Assembly: GCA_031261125.1 (NCBI GenBank)
Contig: JAISJZ010000005.1
Location: 1 to 18,301 of the forward strand
DNA from: Planctomycetaceae bacterium
GTDB lineage: Bacteria; Planctomycetota; Planctomycetia; Pirellulales; Thermoguttaceae
DNA length: 18,301 bases
Direction: 5' to 3'
Shown: in pieces, positions 1 to 7,109 of the stretch
Numbering within the stretch: position 1 is the first letter of the stretch
Layout of the letters: each line of letters begins with the position of its first letter
Notes under the pieces: model-generated
The model's input: only the letters and a program-made list of their open reading frames with translations
Databases searched by the model: none
Told to the model about the DNA's origin: nothing
Translations under genes and position numbers: made by a program

Positions 1-54
1 GACTAAACCGAAATGTAACAAATGGTGTGAGATACAGTATCCGGCACTTAATCG

Positions 55-1353
55 TTACCAAAACTTCACTTGTCCGGGAATCGGCACAGGATACGAACCG
101 GTCTTCGGGTCGGGAACAATCGGCGGCTGTACCGGCGCATCAGCGAAACATTCCTCCGGCAGCGGCTTAAATGCGAAATTGCTGTTGTACATTTCGTCCC
201 AGCCGACAACCCTGCCCGTGTAAGCCGCAACTTGTCCGAGAATTGCTAATTGCGTACTTTTGACAATATAATCGTCGCTGTGCAGGCGTTCCCCCTTGCG
301 GATTGCATTGAAAAGAGCAACCTGTTCCTCCGCGTGTCCGCCGAGTTTTTGTCCTTCAAAATGCCACGGATTTTCGCCGGTAATCTTTGCTTGTCCGACG
401 TATGCCGTCCCCTTCGTGCCGATAATCGTATCGACTTCGTTGTTGTAGCAGCCCGTCGTTGTTCGGCAATACGCCTGAAAATGGAATGCGTCGCCCGGAT
501 AAACAAACGCAGCCGCGTGATGGTCAAACACGTTGCCGAATTGCCGGTCGGTCATTGACGAACGCCCGCCCATTCCAAAAGCATGCGACGGCACTTGTCC
601 GCCGAGAACCCACGTCATCCGGTCAACGTTGTGAACCAGTGATTGTGTAAAATCATCACCGGACAGCCAAGAGAACATATATTGATTATACACCTGAACG
701 TCCAGTTCGCTCATTCCTTGCGGATAACCGCGGACACCGTAAGGCGCACGCAGATAATTGCTGTGAATTGATTTAATATCGCCGATAGCACCGTCCTGAA
801 TCTTCGCAAAAAGTTGCTGATACTGCGGTGCGAACCGGCTCATCAAACCGGAAAGGAAACACAGGTTTTTCTCCTTTGCCAGTTTCACGGCTTCGGTCAA
901 CGTTTGCAAACCGTTTGCGTCAATCGCATTGGGTTTTTCGCAGAAGACGTGTTTGCCTGCCTGCAATGCAAGGAGCGAATAAATCGGGTGGAACTTGGCG
1001 GCACAGGCGATGAGAATGACATCCGCCCCGGAAGCAATCACGCCTTGGGCGTTTTTGAACCCGTCGAAAATTTTATCGGCAGGAACGTCAACTTGTTCAG
1101 AAAACTGCTTTTTCAAAGCGTTTGTCCCGTTCGCTGCTCTGTCTTTGAAGTAATCGCCGACGGCAACGAGTTTCACGTCTTTGCCGGTAGCAAGGGCTTG
1201 GTTAGCGGCACCCAGTCCCCGTCCGCCGGAGCCGATGAGTCCGATTTTGATGATGCCGTTTCCGGCAGCGTGAACACGGGGAACGTTAACCGCAAGGGTT
1301 TGTCCCGCGGCGACAACAGCGGCAACTTTCAGAAATTGACGGCGGTTCGGCAT
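55..1353 (-). CDS. Tat-exported Gfo/Idh/MocA-family oxidoreductase (432 aa)
   Basis: A NAD(P)-dependent oxidoreductase of the Gfo/Idh/MocA superfamily, which usually acts on sugars, inositols or their derivatives; the substrate cannot be told. The open frame extends upstream to 1449, but I start at ATG 1353 because a twin-arginine signal (NRRQFLK, residues 3-9, then a hydrophobic run and VHA) begins there. The 32 extra upstream residues look non-coding. The Rossmann dinucleotide motif GSGGRG is at 41-46 and the family EKP motif (catalytic-site Lys) at 139-141. The C-terminal half is the alpha/beta substrate domain. The thuA-like gene lies 67 bp upstream on the same strand, so the two probably form an operon. 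Such Tat-type paralogs are commonly very numerous in planctomycete genomes (family knowledge). Only a weak AGGA precedes the start. Confidence 0.9.
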   Translation of the reverse strand: MPNRRQFLKVAAVVAAGQTLAVNVPRVHAAGNGIIKIGLIGSGGRGLGAANQALATGKDVKLVAVGDYFKDRAANGTNALKKQFSEQVDVPADKIFDGFKNAQGVIASGADVILIACAAKFHPIYSLLALQAGKHVFCEKPNAIDANGLQTLTEAVKLAKEKNLCFLSGLMSRFAPQYQQLFAKIQDGAIGDIKSIHSNYLRAPYGVRGYPQGMSELDVQVYNQYMFSWLSGDDFTQSLVHNVDRMTWVLGGQVPSHAFGMGGRSSMTDRQFGNVFDHHAAAFVYPGDAFHFQAYCRTTTGCYNNEVDTIIGTKGTAYVGQAKITGENPWHFEGQKLGGHAEEQVALFNAIRKGERLHSDDYIVKSTQLAILGQVAAYTGRVVGWDEMYNSNFAFKPLPEECFADAPVQPPIVPDPKTGSYPVPIPGQVKFW

Positions 1354-1420
1354 AGTGTTAATCCTGATTAATAAGTACAGATGTTCGCATTCCGCATTAT
1401 AATGCATTCGTATTTGTTTT

Positions 1421-2170
1421 TCAATCCGCTGCCAGCCAACTGACCGCATTTTTCAGCAGTTGAACGAACCCAGCGGACGAAACACTCGCCGCATCGTGTC
1501 CCAATGCTGTGTGAAAAACCCGACCCTTGCCGTATGTCAAAATGAACGCTATCGGGTACGGCTGCTTGTCCTGATTTGATACTGCTTCCGCTAACACGGT
1601 TATTGAAACTTCGCTCGGCTTGAAACAATGATACAATTCGTCGGACGTTTCAAAGTCCGTCATATCCGCTGTTATCGGATGTTCTTTGTTAATAATACGC
1701 ACCGTGAACTTGCCGTACCGGTCGTGATATTGTTTCGCCGGACATTTCTGTGCATCCGGTTCCCAAACCCTGCCGATGATTTTGTCGAAGTCCGTCCAAT
1801 CCTCGAACGCCCCGCACGCAAAATGAAAAACGAACAATCCGCCGCCGTCTCTAACAAACTTGTCAATGTTTGCTTTGGCGGCATCGTTCCGTTTAAGTCG
1901 CTTGTAATTTTTGAAATGCAGGAACAGTACCTTGTAATCGAAAATCACATCGGTTGCGAGAACTTCGGCATCGCCGCAGATAACGGTTTCGTTGCCTTTG
2001 ACGGCGTTAAGCGTCTTTTGCATTAGAGCGGCAGTGCCTTCAAAACGGTAATAGCCGGCTGTTTCGTCATCAACAATGAGAATCCGTGTCTTCGGCGCGT
2101 CATCGGCAGCAGACAACACAAGGAACGGAACGAAAAGCAAACACAGCAGCAAAAAAATGTGTTTTGGCAT
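1421..2170 (-). CDS. ThuA-like domain protein, exported (249 aa)
   Basis: A ThuA-like protein (trehalose-utilisation family, class I glutamine amidotransferase-like fold). The family is implicated in sugar or glycoside metabolism, but its reaction is not firmly known. Residues 1-20 form a strongly hydrophobic signal peptide, so it should be periplasmic or exported. Family-like segments are GGGLFVFHFACGAF (109-122), the KEHPI motif (162-166), ELYHCF (178-183) and YGKGRVFHTALGHD (213-226), the last being the most typical ThuA signature. Length fits a single-domain member. It is followed on the same strand by a Gfo/Idh/MocA oxidoreductase, a frequent pairing in planctomycetes. It is divergent from the methyltransferase at 2346. 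No convincing promoter or Shine-Dalgarno was found before ATG 2170. Confidence 0.85.
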   Translation of the reverse strand: MPKHIFLLLCLLFVPFLVLSAADDAPKTRILIVDDETAGYYRFEGTAALMQKTLNAVKGNETVICGDAEVLATDVIFDYKVLFLHFKNYKRLKRNDAAKANIDKFVRDGGGLFVFHFACGAFEDWTDFDKIIGRVWEPDAQKCPAKQYHDRYGKFTVRIINKEHPITADMTDFETSDELYHCFKPSEVSITVLAEAVSNQDKQPYPIAFILTYGKGRVFHTALGHDAASVSSAGFVQLLKNAVSWLAAD

Positions 2171-2247
2171 TGGGGCGTAAAAAGGAATTATTCTAAATTC
2201 AGGTTCGCTGCGCCCATTCTACCTTTTTTCAATCAATAACAACAGCC

Positions 2248-2263
2248 CCGCCCGTCAGGGCGG
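2248..2263. repeat. GC-rich hairpin in the thuA/methyltransferase intergenic region
   Basis: CCGCCC-GTCA-GGGCGG forms a 6-bp perfect stem with a 4-nt loop in the 175-bp divergent spacer (2171-2345). There is no T-run on either strand, so it is not a clear intrinsic terminator. It could be an operator or a small dispersed repeat. Confidence 0.4.
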
Positions 2264-2345
2264 TGTTTCAAACAGCACCTCTTTATGATAGAATAACCGC
2301 GATAGGTTTTGTTTTAACTCGTTTGACCCTATTCATATCTACCTG

Positions 2346-3200
2346 ATGTCCAAAGCAGCAATAAATATCATCGGCGAGTCCATCAACGATTCGGTTCCGT
2401 CGACGCATACATTGTACGAAAACGGCGATATTGCCGGTATCAAAGAACTTGCCCGCTTCCAAGATGAGCAGGGGTCTGCCTATATTGATGTGAATGTCGG
2501 CGGACGTTCCGCGGAGTTTTTCGCCGGCATCGTCAAGGAAGTCCAAACGGCAACCCGCAAACCGTTGTCCATTGACACGCCGGACATCAAACTTGCTGAA
2601 GCGGCACTGAAAGTGTATGATGAGTCCGCCGGTGTGCCGCTGCTTAATTCCATTTCGCCGCTGCGGACGGAAATGTTTCAACTGTACAAAATCAAGCCGT
2701 TCCGTCCGATTTTGCTGATTTCCGAACAGTTGCTCGACGGCAAACCGGGGGCGTGTCATACTGCCGAAGAAACATACGCTGCCGCTAAATTTTTGCTTGC
2801 CGAAGCACGGAAAGCGGGAATCGCGAACAGCGATTTGATTTTTGACCCCGGCATTGCCCCCATCGGCACCGATGCGGACGGCAATCTGAAACGGCTCCTT
2901 ACAGCGTTGGAAATGATTCACCGCGACCCTGGTTTTTCCGGTTTTCACGCTTCCGTGGGACTGAGTAATTTCACGGTAATGCTGCCGCCGAAACGGAAAG
3001 ACGGTTCGCCTGTGAAAAGCCCGTTGGAAAGCGCGTTTCTGACGCTGGCGATTCCGCTTGGTTTGGATTTTGTGATTGGTTCCGTCAAACGGAATTACGA
3101 AACACTGCCGACAGACCATCCGGCGATGCAGTGCGTTACGGACTGCCTGAATGTCGGCGGAATGGACTCCATTATGCGGGTGCGGAAATTCTATAAATAG
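2346..3200 (+). CDS. Methyltetrahydrofolate:corrinoid methyltransferase, AcsE-like (284 aa)
   Basis: A pterin-binding TIM-barrel protein that transfers the N5 methyl group between methyltetrahydrofolate and a corrinoid protein. It resembles AcsE of the Wood-Ljungdahl pathway and related methyltransferases such as those of methylamine or betaine use. Visible matches to AcsE: IGESIND at 9-15, DVNVG at 48-52, SIDTPDIKLAEAAL at 75-88 (Asp77), NS at 101-102, DPG at 167-169 and GLSN at 205-208. Asp77, Asn101, Asp167 and Asn208 correspond to the pterin-contact positions of the family. Length is normal. There is no B12-binding domain in the protein and no corrinoid protein gene beside it. Fhs, also of folate C1 metabolism, is about 6 kb away. 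No Shine-Dalgarno precedes ATG 2346. Which acceptor it uses is not known. Confidence 0.85.
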   Translation: MSKAAINIIGESINDSVPSTHTLYENGDIAGIKELARFQDEQGSAYIDVNVGGRSAEFFAGIVKEVQTATRKPLSIDTPDIKLAEAALKVYDESAGVPLLNSISPLRTEMFQLYKIKPFRPILLISEQLLDGKPGACHTAEETYAAAKFLLAEARKAGIANSDLIFDPGIAPIGTDADGNLKRLLTALEMIHRDPGFSGFHASVGLSNFTVMLPPKRKDGSPVKSPLESAFLTLAIPLGLDFVIGSVKRNYETLPTDHPAMQCVTDCLNVGGMDSIMRVRKFYK

Positions 3201-3203
3201 TTG

Positions 3204-3232
3204 TTGACACGGAATTAAAAATCAGATAAAAT
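3204..3232 (+). promoter_or_regulatory. Sigma70-type promoter for the sodium/solute symporter
   Basis: Perfect -35 TTGACA at 3204-3209, a 17-nt spacer, and -10 TAAAAT at 3227-3232. It begins four bases after the methyltransferase stop and lies about 40 nt before ATG 3273, so the symporter can be transcribed independently. Confidence 0.7.
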
Positions 3233-3272
3233 CCGCCGCTGAATAGTTTTACTCCCTACCCTCTGCCCTTAT

Positions 3273-5297
3273 ATGTTGATTGACTTTGTTGTCTTTATCG
3301 GTTTTCTCGTTGCTGTTCTCGTCATCGCCTTTGTTATGGGCGGACGGGATAAGAAGAAAAAAGAATCCGCCGCAAGTGATTACTTCCTTGCAGGTCGCGG
3401 GTTGGCTTGGTGGCTTATCGGTATTTCGCTCATTTCGGCGAATATCAGTGCCGAACAGTTTGTCGGTATGTCCGGGCAGGCGGCAATGTATGTCGGCTTG
3501 GCAATCGCATCCTACGAATGGATTGCCGCCGTTTCACTTGTCATCGTCGCCTTCGTGTTCTTGCCCCGATTTCTCAAAGCCGGCGTTTATACAGTTCCGC
3601 AATTCCTCGAAACCCGATACAACCGCCTCTGCCGGACATTGATGTCGCTGTCCTTGCTGGGCGTGTATGCGTTTGTAACAATCGGTGTTGTCAATCTTGC
3701 CGGTGCAAAAGCGTTTGCCGACTATCTGCACGGACAACATTTTCTTGGTTTGGATTTGACGAAAGTCGATGCCGATACACTCATCTTTTTCTTCTCGTGG
3801 GTAATGGGTATCTTCGCCGCGGTCTATGTTTGGTACGGTGGCTTAAAGTCGGCGGCGTGGGCAGGGTCGCTGCAAGGCACGGCACTGATACTGTGCGGTA
3901 TCGTTATTCTCTATTTTGCAATGTCGCAACTCGCTCAAATACCGGCAACATCAGACAACCCGAATGAACCGACATTGACATCGGCATTGACCGCAATGGA
4001 TGTTCCGGCGGAAGAACAAACGAAGATTTTGCCGAAACTCGAAAAAGCGGGAGCGTGGGAGCGGTTCACAACGATTAACAATCCGAAACTGCGGATGAAC
4101 CTGCCGTGGAACGATATGATTCTGCCGATTACCGCTCTGATGTTCGGTATTTGGATTCCGAACCTGTATTACTGGGGACTTGACCAGCACATTATGCAGC
4201 GGACTTTGGGCGCACGGTCGTTGTCGCAAGGGCAAAAGGGTATCGTCTTGGCAGCGTTCCTCAAACTGCTGATTCCGTTCATCGTGATTTTCCCCGGTAT
4301 GATAGCGTTCAACTTGTACTCCGGCAGTATGAAAGAAAATGCGTTTGCCGCGAAAGGCGGTTATGAAAAATTGGAGGCGGAGCGGGAAAAATACGGACAA
4401 CTGTTCGATTTCGATGCAAAATTTGCGTCGTTTGAACCGGAGGCAGCAGTGCTGATGTTGCAATACAATGCTAAAAAAGCCGGTGTTGCTGTCCCGGAAA
4501 CCGCACAGGAAAAACCGTTTGACGCATTAGTAGCGCATAAGAAAGACATTGCCGCCCAAAAAATCGAAATGGGATACGGCAAGCAAATCAGCGGCTACGA
4601 TTACGATTCCGCATTCGGTTTGCTGGTGCGAAACTTGGTGCCGGAAGGCGGGTTTCGCGGCTTCGTCTTGGCGGCATTGTTCGGAATGGTTGTCAGTGCA
4701 TTGGCGGCAATGCTTAACGCTGTTTCGACGTTGTTCAGTATCGACATTTACAAAGAGTTCTTCCGCCGCAAAGCATCGGACGGCGAAATCGTTTGGGTCG
4801 GTCGCGTTAGTGTCGGCGTGTTTATGGTTTTGGCGTGTTTTATGGTACCGGTATTGAACAACCCGAAGTTCGGCGGTATCTTTACGCTCATTCAGGAATT
4901 TCAAGGATTCGTTTCGCCGGGCGTGTTGTGTGCGTTTATGTTCGGTTTCTTCGTTCCTGCTGCTCCCCGATGGTCGGGAACGCTGGCGTTACTCGGCTGT
5001 CCGGTGATTTACGGATTGTTGAAAATATTCAAACCGGATACAGCGTTCCTTGACCGGATGAGTATTACGTTCGTGATTATCGTGGCTGTGATGACATTGG
5101 CGACCGTGTTGTTCCCGTTGAAGGAAAAATTCAAGTTGGAAACAAATACGACGATGGACTTGAAAACGTCGAAAGCGGCAGTGTTCTTTGGTCTTATCGT
5201 GGTGTTAATCACGGCTTGGCTGTATTCTCATTTCTGGGATTATCAACTTCTTTTGTGGGACGGTTTCATCGAGAGTTTCAGCAAGAGCAGTATTTAG
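3273..5297 (+). CDS. Sodium:solute symporter, SSS/SGLT family (674 aa)
   Basis: An inner-membrane Na+-coupled uptake transporter of the SSS (SLC5-like) family; sugar or another small organic solute is plausible but the substrate is not determined. The N-terminus is a membrane helix followed by the family signature SDYFLAGRGLAWW (35-47) and GISLISANISAEQF (50-63). The late helix around residues 457-500 carries SALAAMLNAVSTLFSIDIY, like the SGLT Na+-site helix. Many hydrophobic helices span the protein. At 674 aa it is longer than many members (about 500-600). The extra length is two hydrophilic, charged insertions, roughly residues 222-280 and 350-440, between helices. A clear promoter sits directly upstream. 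The start is placed just before the first helix; no strong Shine-Dalgarno is present. Confidence 0.88.
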   Translation: MLIDFVVFIGFLVAVLVIAFVMGGRDKKKKESAASDYFLAGRGLAWWLIGISLISANISAEQFVGMSGQAAMYVGLAIASYEWIAAVSLVIVAFVFLPRFLKAGVYTVPQFLETRYNRLCRTLMSLSLLGVYAFVTIGVVNLAGAKAFADYLHGQHFLGLDLTKVDADTLIFFFSWVMGIFAAVYVWYGGLKSAAWAGSLQGTALILCGIVILYFAMSQLAQIPATSDNPNEPTLTSALTAMDVPAEEQTKILPKLEKAGAWERFTTINNPKLRMNLPWNDMILPITALMFGIWIPNLYYWGLDQHIMQRTLGARSLSQGQKGIVLAAFLKLLIPFIVIFPGMIAFNLYSGSMKENAFAAKGGYEKLEAEREKYGQLFDFDAKFASFEPEAAVLMLQYNAKKAGVAVPETAQEKPFDALVAHKKDIAAQKIEMGYGKQISGYDYDSAFGLLVRNLVPEGGFRGFVLAALFGMVVSALAAMLNAVSTLFSIDIYKEFFRRKASDGEIVWVGRVSVGVFMVLACFMVPVLNNPKFGGIFTLIQEFQGFVSPGVLCAFMFGFFVPAAPRWSGTLALLGCPVIYGLLKIFKPDTAFLDRMSITFVIIVAVMTLATVLFPLKEKFKLETNTTMDLKTSKAAVFFGLIVVLITAWLYSHFWDYQLLLWDGFIESFSKSSI

Positions 5298-5322
5298 CCG
5301 CCGCTAAACGGAATTTACGAAC

Positions 5323-5351
5323 TTGACAGAATTGCCGGAAAACGTTATAAG
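5323..5351 (+). promoter_or_regulatory. Sigma70-type promoter for flgD
   Basis: -35 TTGACA at 5323-5328, a 17-nt spacer, and -10 TATAAG at 5346-5351. Transcription should start near 5358, about 26 nt before ATG 5384. The pattern is housekeeping-like rather than a sigma28 or sigma54 flagellar promoter. Confidence 0.7.
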
Positions 5352-5383
5352 ACGGAAACCGGCAACTAAAACAAGGAAGAACA

Positions 5384-5803
5384 ATGTCAACAATCAGTAA
5401 TTCATACCTTGATAATCTGAATGCGTCCAACTCGGCAACCGCCGGCAAAGACCGGATGAGCGACCTGACGATGACCGACTTTATCAAAATGATGACGGCG
5501 GAGTTGGAAAATCAAGACCCGATGAGTCCGATGAGCAATACGGAAATGCTCTCGCAAATCAATCAACTTCGGCAAATCACGTCCAGCGATAAACTTTCAA
5601 CCAGTATCGAGGCGTTGTCGCTCGGACAAGCATTGACGACAGCATCAGGGCTTATCGGTAAAACGGTAACCGGTGTCAATTCGCTCGGCAGTGAAATTAC
5701 AGGCAAGATCGACAAAATTACGATAGAGGACGGTGTACCGAAACTGCACATCGGCTCTTCCCTTGTAGAAATTGCGAACATTACAGCAGTCGACGGCGGC
5801 TAA
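5384..5803 (+). CDS. flgD: Flagellar hook-assembly (capping) protein FlgD, short form (139 aa)
   Basis: FlgD forms the scaffold that caps the growing flagellar hook. The core N-terminal motif is present: DFIKMMTAELENQDPMSPMSNTE falls at about residues 32-54, followed by a Gln/Leu-rich helix and the LIGKTVTG segment at about 90-97. At 139 aa it is shorter than the roughly 220-aa enterobacterial protein and lacks most of the C-terminal Ig-like/Tudor region, as in many bacterial short forms. A good Shine-Dalgarno (AAGGA at 5373-5377, 6 nt before ATG) and a strong promoter fix the start. No other flagellar gene is in the window, so it stands alone. It converges with the small Cys-rich gene at 5868. 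Confidence 0.87.
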   Translation: MSTISNSYLDNLNASNSATAGKDRMSDLTMTDFIKMMTAELENQDPMSPMSNTEMLSQINQLRQITSSDKLSTSIEALSLGQALTTASGLIGKTVTGVNSLGSEITGKIDKITIEDGVPKLHIGSSLVEIANITAVDGG

Positions 5804-5867
5804 CCGGCAGTTGCGGAACGTGTTGTATGTTGTAATGCGTTTCAAGAATGATTAGACGCTCACCGCT

Positions 5868-6104
5868 CTAATACGCATCAAAGAACCGGTTGTCGGTGCC
5901 GCCGGTACCGATTTTGAATTTCACCGGCTTATAACACTTCGGACAGCGTCCTTCGTATGCGGTACCGTCTTTGTTCACATAAACCCTGACATACACACCG
6001 CAGCAGTTGAACCGCACGCCGATAAACCGGCGTTCCTCTTTCGGGACATCGGCCGTGTCCTGTTTCACCGGCTTATCCGGTTCACTGCAAAGGTCAAGGG
6101 ACAT
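5868..6104 (-). CDS. Conserved-looking small Cys-rich protein (78 aa)
   Basis: I do not recognise a named family. The first 25 residues are polar and probably disordered. The rest is compact: RFIGVRFNCCGVYVRVYVN, then CPKC at 54-57 and a GTGGTDNRFF end. Cys34/Cys35 and Cys54/Cys57 could bind zinc as a small beta-ribbon. Proteins of this look occur widely in planctomycetes (recollection, not checked). It starts 9 bp after the trpS stop on the same strand, so it is probably the last gene of a cstA-trpS operon. No function is assigned. Confidence 0.7.
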   Translation of the reverse strand: MSLDLCSEPDKPVKQDTADVPKEERRFIGVRFNCCGVYVRVYVNKDGTAYEGRCPKCYKPVKFKIGTGGTDNRFFDAY

Positions 6105-6113
6105 TTTTGAAAA

Positions 6114-7079
6114 TTATTTTAAGCCGCACGCCTCCTGAACCCGGCGGAGAACTTCGGTACCTTTTTTTCGTGCCGTTGCCGCTCCCGCCGCCAATACTTC
6201 CCGCACCAATGCCGGTTTTGCCGCCAACTCTTCCCGTTTTGCTCTCGCTTCGGCAAAGTAATTTTCGGCAAGAGCAACCAATTCTTTCTTAATCCCGCCG
6301 TAACCGAAACCGCCCTTACGGTATGTTGCGTCCAATGCTGCAATTTGCTCCTTCGATGCAAACAGTGAATACAACTCGAACAGGTGGTCGCCTTTCGGGT
6401 CTTTCGGTTCTTCCATCGGTCGGCTGTCCGTTACGATGCCCATTATTTTTTTCTTTTGAACTTTCAAGTCCTCGAACACTTCGACGGCGTTGCCGTAACT
6501 TTTTGACATTTTCCCGCCGTCGAGTCCCGGTACTTTTGCCGTGTCTTCGACAATGTATCCTTTCGGCATCACGAACACTTCGCCGAACGAATGGTTGAAC
6601 GAACCGGCAATATCGCGGGCAACTTCGATGTGCTGCACTTGGTCGGCACCGACGGGAACCGAGTCCGAATCGTACAGCAGAATATCCGCCGCCATTAAAA
6701 CGGGATATACAAACAAACCCGCATCTGACGTTAGTCCTTTCGCCTTCTTATCTTTGTAAGCGTGGCAGCGTTCGAGCAGTCCCATCGACGTTGTTGTCAT
6801 CAGAATCCAACACAACTGTGAAACCTCCGGCACATCGGACTGTACGAACAGCGTTGCCTTTTCGGGGTCGAGTCCCAACGCCAGCAAGTCCGTTGCCGCA
6901 TCCAGTGTGTTTTGTGCCAGCACCGCCTTATTCCGCACCGTTGTCAATGCATGCAGATTGGCAATGAAATAAAATGCCGTTTCTTTTCCATTTTGCAGGG
7001 CGATGTACTGTTGGATGGCACCGAAGTAGTTTCCCCAGTGAAAACGTCCTGTCGGCTGAATACCGGATAAAATACGCAT
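6114..7079 (-). CDS. trpS: Tryptophanyl-tRNA synthetase (321 aa)
   Basis: A class I aminoacyl-tRNA synthetase that charges tRNA-Trp in the cytoplasm. The N-terminus MRILSGIQPTGRFHWGN matches bacterial TrpS, with HWGN at 14-17 as the variant of the HIGH motif. The ATP-binding loop GGKMSKS lies at 188-194. The tryptophan/adenylate pocket region contains DILLYDSDSVPVGADQ (132-147). Length (321 aa) is normal for a compact bacterial TrpS. It starts 30 bp downstream of cstA on the same strand and is followed after 9 bp by the small Cys-rich gene. It is therefore likely cotranscribed from the cstA promoter, since the 30-bp gap leaves little room for its own. The C-terminus is Ala/Lys/Arg-rich, ending in a helical anticodon-binding tail. 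Confidence 0.95.
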   Translation of the reverse strand: MRILSGIQPTGRFHWGNYFGAIQQYIALQNGKETAFYFIANLHALTTVRNKAVLAQNTLDAATDLLALGLDPEKATLFVQSDVPEVSQLCWILMTTTSMGLLERCHAYKDKKAKGLTSDAGLFVYPVLMAADILLYDSDSVPVGADQVQHIEVARDIAGSFNHSFGEVFVMPKGYIVEDTAKVPGLDGGKMSKSYGNAVEVFEDLKVQKKKIMGIVTDSRPMEEPKDPKGDHLFELYSLFASKEQIAALDATYRKGGFGYGGIKKELVALAENYFAEARAKREELAAKPALVREVLAAGAATARKKGTEVLRRVQEACGLK

Positions 7080-7109
7080 TGAGTAAGTGGTAGTAGGATA
7101 GTGAGTCGT

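Noticed and set aside
1354..1449. N-terminal extension of the first oxidoreductase to 464 aa
   Set aside because: The Tat signal starts at ATG 1353; the upstream 32 residues have no family resemblance and lengthen the protein before a signal that must be N-terminal.
2283..3119. 278-aa open frame antisense to the methyltransferase
   Set aside because: Arg/Phe/Gln-rich shadow of a clearly coding plus-strand gene; no domain or start signal.
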